Of a stretch of 64,000 bases of DNA, positions 33,039-46,092 are shown piece by piece. The first letter of the stretch is position 1. Every line of letters begins with the position of its first letter. Below the pieces are notes generated by a model that made no database searches, was not told the origin of the DNA, and was given only the letters and a program-made list of their open reading frames with translations. A program made the translations under genes and the position numbers. The DNA comes from Pachypanchax playfairii (taxonomy: Eukaryota; Chordata; Actinopteri; Cyprinodontiformes; Aplocheilidae), in NCBI GenBank assembly GCA_006937955.1, contig SSNP01000041.1:1771887-1835886 (forward strand), given 5' to 3'.

Positions 33039-33502
33039 TTAATCTGAAGCAGATGTTGAAGCAGCAGCCCCAGCGGTAAACAGTAAGTCTCCTTCTGATC
33101 TGTGCTGCAGTTGAATATAAAGACAAGAGCCGGAGCTTCAATCCAGCGGCTGTCTGGCAGAATTCATCCTGCATTTAGTGTGAAGAGCAGCGGCTCAGCT
33201 CCGTCTCCTCCACAAGCTGATTCAGGCAGTAAAAGCTGCTTCAATTATCAGGAAGTTGATCTCCACAGCAACAACCACTCTGTGTTCAGCTGCTGACCAT
33301 CAACTAACTCTGCTGCTGCTCTTATTCCACAGATTCTGCTCACACAGACACAATATGGAGGACACGTTGAACCTCCTTCGTCCTACTTTAGTTCTACGTG
33401 AGAGTCTGTTCATTTCAAACTATGGAGCATCAGATTTGTGCTGTTTCTGAGCTTCTGACAGTGGAGTATAATCAGACAAATATTCAAACTGCTTTTCTTA
33501 CC

Positions 33503-33568
33503 TGAAGGTGGAGGTTTACGCGGAGAAAATCTGTTGTGACACAACGTGGTGAAAAGTGAAAGTGAACT
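33503..33568 (-). promoter_or_regulatory. IRF/ISRE-like element and probable NLR non-coding first exon
   Basis: On the minus strand AGTTCACTTTCACTTTTC (33568-33551) carries overlapping GAAANNGAAA cores like the PRDI/ISRE class. About 50 bases downstream, a consensus donor CCTTCAG/GTAAGAA ends a probable exon at 33502. The first NLR coding exon is 2.2 kb further on, across a Harbinger element. An interferon-induced NLR promoter is the natural reading, but the link to the gene is inference. Confidence 0.45.
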
Positions 33569-33569
33569 G

Positions 33570-36500
33570 CTGGAAGTGACTCATTTGAGACTTCCTGATC
33601 CAACAGCTCATTTTTATTTTGTTCTTGTATTTGTCATAAAAACTTTGATCATCTTGTGAATCCACAGAGGAATGTTACAATATACAGAAAAGTTCCTCAC
33701 AGATCAGCAGCCATTAATAACACAAAGTACATGTGATGATAAAAACGAGTCAGAAGTAACAGGATGTGATTTTTGTGTCTGGTGTCAGAGTCACATTGAC
33801 TTCCTCTGAATGTTGAAACAGATCCAGTCAGATCTGTCTCTCCCTCCAGGGTTCACACCTGACAGCTTCGGTTCTGTTGGGTCCTGGTTCTGATTCACTT
33901 ACCGAGTTCTATCCATGAAAACTGTTGCAACACTTTGATCATTGATCAGGATGAAGTTTGACCTCTGAAAGGTCTGAACTATATGAGTTTGTGTTGAACA
34001 GAAAGTGATGTGAGGTTATAAAAAGCTGCAGCAGCGTGACGGAGCCGTGTTCATGTTCACATATGATCACATGTTCAGATCTGTTTAAAACACAACAGCT
34101 GTTTCAATCAGCTGCTTCATCTGTTTTCTAGTAGATCTGATGAATGAAAGTTGATGTTTTTAGACTGTTTATCAGCAGAACATCCTGATCATTGATCAGA
34201 TTTAATCATCAGTGGATCATTAGTTATTTATAAAGTATGTGTTACCTGGAAATGTGCTGACTCATCCCTTTATTACAAACAAGACCTTCTCACATGGTTT
34301 CAGATCCTTTACAGACTTTTTAACTTCCCCAAACTGCTTTAAAAACCAGAACTCAAACTATTTTAATGAAATAAGACTATAAATTGATAAAGAGTATCCT
34401 AATATAAAATACATGATCAATATAAAAGTTATAGTATTAAATAACAAACTTAAACATTAAAAAGCTTTATTAATTAACTACATTAGCTGTATGTCCACGT
34501 TTCAGCAGAAAGGACCATCAAGTGTCTCAGTTTGTGTCTTCAAGTTCTGTTTTTGTTTCCAGGACTTTCCCTGTCTCTAAGACAGGCCCCCACATCTTGG
34601 TGTCTGTGTCCACAACATCCCCTGTGGACAGTAGAAGCTCCACAGAGCGTCAGTCCTCATTTTCTATTGTCTGTTCACCTCCACTGTAGCTGTGTCCGCA
34701 CTGATGGTCAGCGTCTGTCAACAGAAACTTTTAGTCAAAAATCTTTGCGTATCTTCTGGAAAAAGTCCAACTTCTTCCAAACAGTGTCTGAAAACTCTGT
34801 CCTGGTTTTTGACATCCTGTGATTTGAAAACAGAAGTTAGTTGCAGCTTATCATCCAGGCTGAAGAGGTTGTCCTCAAGTAGGTGAGCGCCACCTGAGCC
34901 TTCAGCTTCTGGACAGAAACAGGTTTCATCTGGTAAGTTAGGCCTGTAAGTTCGAACATCTACTGTTCAATGAGTGACTATAAACCAGAGAGAAGCCTAA
35001 AAAATTCAAAATATAAACAGATTTTTATGACATCTGGCACTCAGTTAGAAATCAGGAACTTCAGACTCTGTTCAGGAGGAGTAAACATCTACATGATTGT
35101 TGAAGCTTTACACAGACCGTCATCACTTCTTGTTGGAGAGTGGAAAGTTTGTCCTGTTAGTTTATATTTCCATCTTTCGTCTGGTTTTTATTCTGTCCGT
35201 TAAAATGAGTTCAAATAGAGATAAACAACACAAACACGTTTATTCAGATAGACTGTTAGTTTCAGCTTAAACTGTTAAAGTTCCTGTTTCATTATTAGAA
35301 CTCTATTTCCCAGCAGCCCTTGGTAAAACACAAGACCTGAATCTGATAAAGTCAGACCCTCCTGAGCTGCTGTCTTTGTCTCCCTCTGGTGGTGAACTGA
35401 TAAACTGCTAACCTGGTAAAAACCAGATCTAGCCCTGCTAATAATAATAATAATAAATCCTGTCTACTGCTCACACCCAAATGATTGTTTGATTATTTAA
35501 TCTGCTGAAAAATACCAATACTGGACCTTACAGGTTGTTGGACAACACCTCTCTGCAAACCCTCAACAACACATCACTAAACTCTTTCCAAAGTCCTTCC
35601 AACGTTCTAGCTTTTACTCTACTGACCATTGTCCCCACTCAACCCACCTTGATTCTATTTCCTGTCAGTGGTGCTTCCTGTTCTTCTTCTTCTAATGGGA
35701 TTACAGCAAGCTATGAGCTGGCATGCACAATGCTGCCCTTCATTGTCACAGTATCTTTATTACATTATATTCTTGAATAAATGCCAGTGTGGTGGAAAAA
35801 TTTAATAATTGAACCGTACACTTCTTCAGGCTTTAGATCAGTTGAAAAAAATGACTCAAAGGAAAAAGAAGATAAACCCCAACCGGCCAGTTCTATAAAA
35901 AGTTGTTGCCTTTCTCTCCTGTATTTACTGCATGACAACAAAACACTCATACAACCCATCTACATGCTTACCCATCCCAAACCTCAAGGCCACAATGTCC
36001 TCATCTCTACAACAAGAGGTTGATGGTTGTCTACCAGAATGAACTAATATCTATGCTCCCCTTCCCATTCTTTCTGCCACATTTAAAAAAAAATACTCAT
36101 TACAAATACTATAACACTCCTGTTTTCAAATGAGAAGGTGAAAGTCAATGGAATCTCTATGGATTGATTCTTTTTTATTTTAACAGCAGTTAGCAACCAA
36201 TGTTAAGGTGCATACTGCCCCCTGTAACCAACTCCTCTGAAGAAGGTTCTAATGAAGCTTAATGTGGAACAGCTGTGTCATCTGCATAATGAAGACTTTA
36301 AAAACTCACCTGAGAGCTGCAGCTTTACTTTATGAGTGGAACAATAGGAGTTGGTTGGGTCCTTGTGAGGTGTGTGCACCGACAGCCTGCCTTGAAAAAG
36401 GTTTGTTATAGTTTTATATTTGAACTTGGTCAATTTAAGCTGTGGTTTGTGCAAATGTACAAAATATTTCAATTTAACAATATGGATGACTTTACCCATG

Positions 36501-37190
36501 AAATATGAAGTTATTCAGTCATGTTTAACAAATGTGGCTTTAAAAAAAAAACTTTCTACAGGCTTGTGTACAAACATCAGTGAGCTGTAAATGAGTTGCA
36601 GCTGAGACACGGAGGTAAGAACAAGAGTGAAATGTTTGAACATCTATTTTAATGCTAACTTTTATTTTTCTGTTTTACAGACATCCCTCAGTGATTCTTC
36701 ACCAAAATGTGTTATTGATCCAGTCAATTGAAACTGTTAAAAATGCTGACAGTAAGTTCATATAAAATGTTTAAGTTTATTGTGGGACTTTTGTTAAAAT
36801 GTTAAATGGATTAACAGTCTGTTAAGGTTGTCTCTAAAATCCTCCTTTGAAAAGTTAAGCTACACTTGTGAGTTTTTGACGTGAAGGTTTGTAGGAAAAG
36901 TTGAACAAATTAAAATGTTTGCCGCAGTAGCTCTTGACAAACTACAAAATAAGGAGAAACTAATTCTAAATAGTCGGCTAAAGGCTTTTACCATTTGACC
37001 TTTAACTGCCTTGAATTCTAAATCTGAGAGAAACTCATTAGTGATTAAAGTGATACTGGTTATTGTGACTTTTAACCATCTAACTGAACTTTCCCTCTCC
37101 CTTTTTAAAATTAACAGCTTAATGAGGAACTACAGACTCCAACTACTGAACTGAGACTTTTAATCAACATAATCTGCATGTTATGGGATT
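33570..37190. other. No gene recognised
   Basis: AT-rich intergenic sequence with short open frames only and a small (TAA)n run at about 35437-35456. No element boundaries were fixed. Confidence 0.5.
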
Positions 37191-37197
37191 AAAAGCA

Positions 37198-37568
37198 TTA
37201 AACCTTCTCACCTGTGAGAGTTCTCATGGGATGGTGTAAACTACATCTTTGGCTGAAACCTGACTTGGTAAGAAGTCTCACCTCTAATCTATAGGTTGTT
37301 TAAGTTTTAGATAGACTACTGTCTCTGAACTCCTGTCCTGATTTTTCTTTCAGTTCTTTGCTTGATCCATAAAGTGTCTCCAGCTTCAGTACAAGCTGCT
37401 ATTCACAATGACTGAGATCCTCCCATTCAAATAAAATCCGAGTTCATGGTTCCTCTTTAATATGTGGCCCTTCTAGTTCTTGGTGTTCTGGTTCAAACTG
37501 AAGCTTCTCTCCTGGTTACAGTCTTGCTGGTCAGTCAGATCCTCCTTCCAGAAAATGCTGTGGGAGTT
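37198..37568 (-). pseudogene. C2H2 ZNF pseudogene
   Basis: Starts after an acceptor (CATTCCAG) with ELPQHFLE, then degenerate sequence with stops matching the linker of the eight-finger gene (EHQELEGPHIKEEP, QLVLKLETL). It ends with one partial finger, GFSQRCSLHHPMRT, and TGEKV plus stop. The rest of the array is gone. The 3' flank (ACAGACTCCAACTACTGAAC) matches that of the five-finger gene. Confidence 0.75.
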
Positions 37569-37599
37569 CTGGAATGACAAAAGGCTTATTGTGATACAC

Positions 37600-40500
37600 T
37601 AAATAAAACTTCCTTAACTGCTCTGTTGAACCTTTTCTTACTGCTTAAGGTTCTTTGGGGAGCTAAGTTTAAGAAAAGGGGAAGTTCTTCAAAAGCACCA
37701 AGATGTGACAACCTTATATTTATTTATTTTATTTTTTTTGTAGAGGTTAAATGCTCAAATGTAGTTCAAAGTAACTTTTGACTATAATTGGTTACTGATT
37801 TAAAAAAACAAACAAAACACCACTTTCTTTTAGGGGTGCAAGGGCACATCTATTCCATACTAAATCACCAAAGTAGGCTATAAAGGTAGTTGGACAAATA
37901 CTATTAATGCAAACTAGGTTCACTGATCCTTTTTGGTAGGATATCATCCCCCCTCACTTTAATTTTAAACATAAAACAATTAAACTGAAATATCACCAAA
38001 TGAATTATAATAGGACCATATTGTCAGGATTTTTTTGTTTTTTTTTTTGTTTGGCGAACCCTTAATTCAGAACTAGTAAAGCAATAACCAAACCAATGTC
38101 ACTTCTGGTTTACATATGCAAGTATTAGATTTTTGCCTGGGAGGCAAACAGGTTACTGGTTTTAGGAAAGTCCTGGTGAGTGCAGCTCTAAACCATATGA
38201 CAGACTAGCACTAATAATGAACTCACTCCCCTAATAAAGGGATGTAGATGGTAATGAGGTGTAACTGCTCACAGGTGGAAATAATGGGATAATCAGTGAT
38301 TATCAGACTGACACATGACAAGAAAAGGAAATGGTGAAGTAATGTTGGTGAAATGAAACAGAACACAGCTCTTGCTTTCACTTGTCTGTGTGATGAAAAG
38401 GAATGTTACTCCCCCTACTGGAACCCCAAAGTAATTACAACTGGTTTAGCTGCATCTCAGCACTAAAGGGTCTGAATGCATGTCATCTAATGACAAAACA
38501 GATAAAACCAAACACATCCAGATCACGTAATGTGTAGGAATAATTATACATCAGGAATAATTCCACTGCTATAGGTGTGTGTATGACAGCTTTTTCTGAG
38601 TGTCTACCTATAAGAACATCAGGGGTTCCATCTGATGTGAAGGTATGTCCTTTTAAGCCTGGAGTTCAGACCAGCAATGTAATACCAGCTACTGCCATGT
38701 GGGGGAGCTGTTACACTGCAGTAGTCTCCTCCTGAACCTGCTTGTTATTCTAATACAGTCAAAAGGGCTTCTCTAGTCTCATCAGCTGCTCTAATACAAT
38801 AACTTGCCTGAAAGATGTTCTTGAGATCCATCTATGCAGTATAAAAATCCCTTAGTTGCTGCTGATATTGTGACCCTCCACATCGCCAGCTAAAGTCTTT
38901 CCTGCTGTGAGAACATGCTCTGTCCAGGTGGATGCATGTGCACACAGACAAGATGTGTGTCTAGAGAGTGAAGAGGTGTTTCTGTGGTGGGTAATGAGGA
39001 GGGGGTGTCTGAGGCTGTTTCATCCAGAGGATTTTGTAAAGATGAAATCTCTTTTTGGTTTTCATGCCTTCTGTTTCAGCTTCTCTCTGCATGCTGATTG
39101 TTGTAGTTATCACCCAAGAGATGGTAGTAACTCCATCCATTATTCATGACTCAGCAAAAGTAATAACATTTCCTCTCAGGGTAGGAAACAAACTCCTTTT
39201 TAAGGTCCTGATGTCCCCTGAGGTATTCGTTATAAGTTAGGCACCATAAACGCTGCAAAATTCTGAGGTGGAAAGCTCTAAGCACTGAGATAAATGGTGA
39301 ATTCCAGCTTCCTGGTTTGCAATCACTTCAGGTGCAGAGCTTCCCACCTTGGCACAGTGGCCATTTTTTGTTCAGTGTAGTGTGAAACAAGATTTCACAC
39401 CTTCAAGAGTAATGTCCTGCTTTCCTCACTGACTGATGGGAGACAGAGGACCGGACCTCGAGAAGTTTCGCTCTCAGGAATTTTGATTTACCAGTTTAAC
39501 TAGAAGACTCTGCTACACATAGATTATAGATTCTGTCTTCTGATTGGTTACTGAGTCAGCTTTTAGATGTAGAACTCTTCAGGATTACAGAGGGATGTTA
39601 CTGCTTTTGAAAAAACAAAGAATTTAAAATCCAGTAGAGAAGGATTTTCCTTTTCGGTACCCTGATGCTGTTAGTTTAATGACAGACGGCACATGCATCA
39701 ACAGTCCACTCCAAAGTACATGATGCCTTTTAGAACTCCTACCAGAGGTCCATAAAATGGTCTATTTGGTAAGACTTGATGCATTTTATTTAAAACATAC
39801 ATTAAACTTTGCTGAGAGCTGATCTCAGCAGGTTTTATCTTGTGCTTTTATACCCTGGATTGGAACAACTCAGTACGAGTAGAAATATAGCGTTGATAGT
39901 GTTTTATCAGGAAGATTTTTTTTATCTTCATGATTTAGAATGTTGAGGGAAACAAACTAAAACCTCTGGTCGAAGGAAAACATGAAGAAAACCCCCATAG
40001 GACCTCTTGCTAGATGAGAAGATTAAGAAAAATCTGCAGGACCTCTGAGGAGAACATGAAGAACACACCTCAGGAAGTAAAATGTCTTCTGAGATCATGC
40101 CAAGACGAAACATTAAGCTTTAGTCATCACACTACAGCAGGCCAGCTCCTGGCATAGTTGTGTTATTGCCATCTTTCCAAAATGAAAGGAGTATAACACA
40201 CTTTATTTTACAGGATTCCAGAAGAGAACCTTCTGTGTCTTTGGACTCAGTCTGAAACCCTCTGTTTGCTGAGAAGTGATCTGTCAGGACTCAAGGACAA
40301 CAGTTTGTAACAGGTACAAAATTTTCTTCCCCAGCATTGATCTTTGTTGCTGAATTAGCATTTCATATCACCCTTCCTCATTTAAAATGGTGACTGCTGA
40401 TATCTCACTCAGGACAAATGGTTGGCCACGAAATTGGAGCTGAGGGTGATACTGATCAGTCACAGAGAACTGAGGAGCATCTAATGTGAGTGTAAACAGG

Positions 40501-40815
40501 TGTGTGTGTTTGTGTGTATCTTCAGGGCACGCCCTCTTGTACAAGTGTCATTGTTAGCAGCATAATCTGCTGTCTTTACTCTCAGTGTTTGTATTTATTA
40601 TTACTGCTGCTATTAACTTTATCTCTGTTTATCTTTCCATAGACATGACAACTGGCACAAATCCATCTGTGTTTGTTTGTGTCTCTTTCCTGTCCTCTCA
40701 GACTTTGGGAGACTATTCTCACAGTAAAATTTCTTCCTAAAAGAATGTTCAATTGATCCAGCTGAACCTCTTGATGTCTGCTACTGTGATAGTGACTGAA
40801 TTATGTTCAGGGAGG
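37600..40815. other. No gene recognised
   Basis: Intergenic sequence with short open frames. Nothing on either strand was assignable. Confidence 0.5.
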
Positions 40816-40818
40816 TTT

Positions 40819-41748
40819 CTATGGTCCTCTCTCAGAGCCTTGTCTAGTCTTGGTGGATATGCTCTGGTAATGTAACCCTGCCTCTGAGCATACACTTTCA
40901 CTTGTTGAGTCGAGAACAGCTTGTTTTATTCTTCTGGTTTTGTTATCATTTGTGTACCTAAGTGAATGGCCAAGGTGCCTTTGTTTAGCAGTTTCCAGAG
41001 CTGCAGGTATGGGCATCTGGTCATATCTCTTGGGTACTTGTTTATTCATTGCACCTTTCTGGGCCTCTGTCTATTGACTCACTCCTCCCTGTGCAGCCTT
41101 GATTTTAGCCTCCAACCTTATTTTCCATGGTGGCTAGTTTATCTCATGGTTGCTCTTCTGATAGCCAAACATTTCAAGAATCACTGCTGCTGAAGTGTAT
41201 ATCAGCTTATTGGTTTCAGTGTAATGATTGATGTAGGGATGCTGCAGTCACATCCTCTAGGAGACGTTCTAATGGTACTTCACAAAGCCTCTGTAATTGG
41301 TGTCAGGGTTGTCTGGTGTTCTTGGTAGGATCTTATCTTTCAAGTCAGTAGTTGTTTCTTCCAGTGCTATAGTTTTTGGGGTTTTGTACCCAGTGTCTGA
41401 ATGGGGAGTTGACCTTGTGTCTTGGCTCCCCTTGTCGTAGCATGTCGTGTTGTACCTTGTCAATCTCAAGTTGTAATAGTTGTTAGTAGTTTGGCTGTTA
41501 GTGTCGACGGTGGGTTTTGAAGTAACCAACGTTCCCACATTCTTTGAGTGTAACCACTCTGACTGACTTGAGTATAGAAGCATTCCAGCAGAGTCTTGTT
41601 CTTTCCTCTTGTCCATTTCTGCCTTGTTCCAGTACCCATTTTTCAGTAAGCTCCAGGGTATCTTTAATAATCTGAGGACCATAAACAGTCTTGAGTGAGA
41701 GAGCTCACTGTGGTAAGATGGCTGCTGTTTGCAGATGTTTGACTCCAT
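40819..41748 (-). pseudogene. LINE ORF relic
   Basis: The minus strand reads SHSRLFMVLRLLKIPWSLL, KPTVDTNSQTTNNYYNLR, then TETNKLIYTSAAVILEM, PPWK-RLEAKIKAA and MNKQVPKRYDQMPIPAALET. The last blocks are the N-terminal part of a LINE protein common in fish. Stops and frame changes occur at about 41060-41270. Confidence 0.55.
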
Positions 41749-41832
41749 TGGCAGCAGTGGTGAGTCATCTGGGCTTTGCGTATATGTCTATGACTGATGA
41801 CATGTGTCTCGTTCTTAACACAGCATAAGTAA

Positions 41833-42830
41833 GTAAAACTTTATTTATATAGCACCTTTCAAGATAAAAATCACAAAGTGCTTCAGGTTAAAACAACAGT
41901 ATATGACATATAAAAAGAGATCAAACTACATAAAAGCCAATTTAACAAGATGTATTTTTAGCTGCTGCTGACACTGAAATTGATTAAAGAGGAAGAATTT
42001 AGCAGAAAACACAGAGAAAGATATTTCAGATAGATGAGGAGAACCAATCTAAAATGAACCTGATACCCCAACCCTGTCTTTCAACCTGACAAGCAGGACA
42101 TGATGATTGACAGTGTCAAACCCTGAGGTCAAGTCTATCAGCAGGAGGACGGAGCAATGTCCTGCATAACTCTGCATCAGAATGTCATTAGTGACTCCTC
42201 GGGCTGTTTCTGTGGAATGAGTCCAGTGACAAGCAGACTGAAAGAGTTCAAGGATGCCATGTTTATCCAAAAATGTAAGTTGAACAACATCTTTTTCCAG
42301 GATCTTGGAAATAAATGGCAGGTTTGAGGTAGGTCAAGTATGGGTTTTTTTCAGAAATGAATGGATAACAGCATTCTTGAAATTAACTGGGACTTGACCA
42401 GACAGCAGGGAGGAGTTAATTACAAAGAGCACGCAGGGACAAATAGACTGGAAGACCTTTTTAAATAAGGAGGTATGAAGTACATCAAGGGAGCAAAGCT
42501 GTCTTCATTGAACTGATTATCCTAGATATAGAGTTGGTCAACTCTAGTAAGGAAGCTAGTGTGAACTGATTAAAAATTGTATGGCGGGCTGGACAAGGGA
42601 CAGACAGTGAGACAGCTGACAGAGACAACAAACCTCTCACAGTTCTGATCTTTTCAATAGAGTAGGCTATAAATTTTTCACAGTCCTCATTTGAGGAAAT
42701 AAGAACAGCAGGAGGGAGGGGAGAAACAATGTCACTGATGGTATTACAACACCTTGGGGTTTCCTTTGCTGTTTGAAATGAGGTTAGAGATGTATGCAGC
42801 CCTCCCATGTCTAACAGTGTTGTTAAAAGA
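41833..42830 (-). pseudogene. LINE reverse-transcriptase relic with 3' tail
   Basis: On the minus strand: EDCEKFIAYSIEKIRTVRG, then SSLLSGQVPVNFKNAVI, THSTETARGVTNDILMQS and VLLLIDLTSGFDTVNHHVLL, i.e. the reverse-transcriptase fingers-palm region. The 3' end reads GGTGCTATATAAATAAAG with a TTAC-repeat tail at about 41833-41845. It is 5' truncated and broken by stops. Confidence 0.75.
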
Positions 42831-43250
42831 AGCTAAAAGGGCCTTTAGGTGAAGCGGCTGAACTTGAAAACCAGTTTTTCTCCATAAGCACTTGATTTTT
42901 TCTGCTAGAGCACTTGAGACGGTGAATATGTAACAATGTGTTTTTTAAAGTTTAACTAAAAATTACATTTGAGTAACACATATATAGACTAAATATCAGT
43001 TGGATTTTTTCATATCAGTTTGATCAACACTTTTTATCTAACTGTGACTTCAAAATTTGACTATTTTAAAAATAATGAAAAATTTCCATTTATTAGCCTA
43101 ATTGTATTGTGATGGCTAGATAAATAAAGCTTATTTATGTAATACTGAACAAAAATAATGCATTAAGAGTTTTGATAAATATCTCTGATTAGAGTGACTC
43201 TGGCTGGGATATAAAAAAAAAACTCTCCAAGATAAATAAAACCTGAATTG

Positions 43251-43501
43251 AACTTCGTTTCCCATAAGTCTTTGCGCTGGGCCAACTGAACGTATCCCCT
43301 AAACTGGCTAATGCAGGTATTTAAATACGCCCTTTTATTTGTGATACGTTTTGTTATGTCTTTAGCTTAAGCAGTTTTGTATGATATATAAGTGATATTG
43401 AGACGTTTTAACCGTTGTTAGTGTTTTATTGCGCATCTCCGTGTTAGTTTTTTGTTGTCCGTCATCCCTCCCGGAAGTCCGAAACTTTTCACTAGTGAAA
43501 C
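43251..43501 (+). promoter_or_regulatory. pudp core promoter region
   Basis: CCGGAAGT (43471-43478) is an ETS/GABP site 24 bases before the ATG. TTTCCCATAAGTCTTTGCG (about 43257-43275) resembles the ZNF143/STAF site. No TATA box was seen. Both motifs fit a housekeeping promoter. Confidence 0.4.
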
Positions 43502-46038
43502 ATGTCTGTGTCAAACAACGGCTACAAACCTGTAAGCTATGTCATTTTTGACATGGATGGACTGTTGCTGGGTATGTAAACATGTTTAGAGATGTGTAAT
43601 TTAGACCTTGTATTGTTTTGAGTGAGAATCTCAGTTTAAATGGAACGGTTTCAAGAGTTCTCATTACAAACTTTGTAGGAAAAGTAGCATTTTATAGTAA
43701 TTTTATAGAAAACGTACGTAACACAGAGTAACTCTAACACATTATTTTTCTAATACACTGTATGTTCTTTGGATTAATTCGGCTTACATTTCAAATATCA
43801 ATGAATGTTACAAGCGGCAAATATTTACTACATAAGTTGGTTTTGGTGACTGAATAAACTGAGGACTTGACCCTCACTGAGCCCGTCATAACACATGCGA
43901 CCTGTATGAATTTGGGGCATTTATATTTAATATTATTTATATTTTCAGACAGGCCGGTGCCGAATTTAACGATAGCATCTACTGATCATCCTACCATAAT
44001 AATTGTATATTTGTTCATTTATATAATCCTCAAAGGTGTTACAATATGTTTATTTAGTTTTTTAAATATTGTTTGGTGTGTACTGATGGCTTTCATTTAA
44101 AAAGTTAACCATTCAGGGATATTAATATTAATTAAAGGTCTTCTCAGTATTGTATGTTCTCTTAAACTGAGATACATCTCATCAGCTGGTTGATCTTTTT
44201 CTCTCTGCAGACACAGAGCGACTTTACACCGTGTCCTTCCAGGAGATCTGTGACCGCTTTGGAAAGCAGTACACATGGGATGTGAAGTCATCCGTGATGG
44301 GTAAGAAGGCTCTGGATGCTGCTCAGATTATCAGAGATGCCCTGGAGCTTCCAATGACAGCTGAAGAACTTCTGAGTGAAAGCAGGAGAATCCAAGAAAG
44401 AATCTTTCCTTCTGCTGCACTCCTGCCAGGTGAGTCTTCACACCTACAGTCTGCTCAGACACAGACAGTCGTTGATGCGGCGGCGGCTGCAATTTCAATG
44501 GTAAGACAGCCAAACTTGGATGCATCTACAGCATCAGAAGTTCTCAGCTGAAGTATTGTGGACATTAAAAGTAATGAACTCCTACTACTCTTACAAATTA
44601 TTAGACGGCTTAGCTCATCTTTTCCAGCAATGTTTCCCAACAGTCAAATTGGTAGGATGTTTGCATGTGGTGAGAAAAAATGCAGTTATGTGTGCACATG
44701 GACTAACCCCATATTTTAAGATGCTGATACTGAAGAAGGTGTAGCAACAAACAGCATATGTTGTTATTTGACGAAAGTTTTAACAAACATTTGCAGTTGA
44801 AACAAATGGACTTTCATGTTAGATTGTGAAATGGACCACAGGTCAAAACTAAATACATTAGATCTGAATTTTTGGGGCACTCATCAGCACTCAATATAGT
44901 TAAAAACTGATCAATGTTCTATTCAAGAGCAGGCTGCGCTACCTCCTGCAACTGTCCATGGAAGGGCCACATGTTAACTGGAAAGTTTTTGAACTGACTC
45001 AATAGGAGATACATTAGCAGTTGGACAAGGTGTTTCTCAGCGTTGGTTCATGCGGTACACGTGTTTATTACACATTTCAAGATGGTGCAAAAGCTGCAAG
45101 CTGGGAAATTGAACACACCCTGTTGAGCCTGTACTAGTCATTTCATAACTGCCCCTCTCGCCAGGAGAATTTTGATGTAGCACTGCAATGCTGAAGTTCG
45201 TCAGGCACCGCTGGGTTGAAAACGTTAAAGTATCCGACCGCGCTTTGCAGCTCAGGCCCCACATGAATGTAGAGCTGGTGCACAAGGGAGAGCTACTAAA
45301 TCCGAAGACTCAATCTTTTGAGGTTGTGAAGAACAGTATGCAGGATCCTCTTTTCATCCCAGAGGTGATGATCTCCAGCTTTCTCTTTTACATCTCTTTG
45401 TTATTTGAACTTTATGTCCTCTTTGTAAACTTCTTAATACGTCCCTGTCTCTCTTTCTAAAAGCTCTGTTCTCTTGTTAACACTGGTGATCTATAGTTTG
45501 TTCTTGTGTTGCACTGTTCTAGAAAAAGTGATTGAATTGTTTTCATTATGCTAACTTCGCATCTGGAATTCACGTTTCTGTAAACTGCCTTGAATTTACT
45601 TTTGTTCTGACCTGTTGCTTTATAAATAAAATTAATTGAACTGAAATATAGAACATCGAATATAAAGAACTCCAAGAACAGCTTTGGAGCCAGAAAGATG
45701 TTCTACAGGTTTTTCTCATGTTTAGCAGCACCTGAACTGGACCTTTTTCCAACAGGTGTAGAGAAACTGGTAAAGCACCTGAAGAAGCACCATGTCCCCT
45801 CTTCGGTGGCTACTAGCTCAGCTGCTGAGACCTTCAGACTGAAGACCAGCATGCACACACAGTTCTTTGCTTTGTTTGATCACATTGTTCTGGGTGATGA
45901 TCCTGAGGTGAAGAATGGGAAACCTCAGCCTGACTCATTTCTGGTGTGTGCTCGCAGGTTCAACCCCCCAGCTCCTCCAGAGAAGGTAAGAGCTCCAGAT
46001 CAGACTGAAATCTAGTTCTTTCAGTCTGTAGAGCTTCT

Positions 46039-46092
<54 letters not shown>

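Noticed and set aside
38907..39240. Two overlapping plus-strand open frames of 60-80 codons
   Set aside because: Short, no motif, no splice context.
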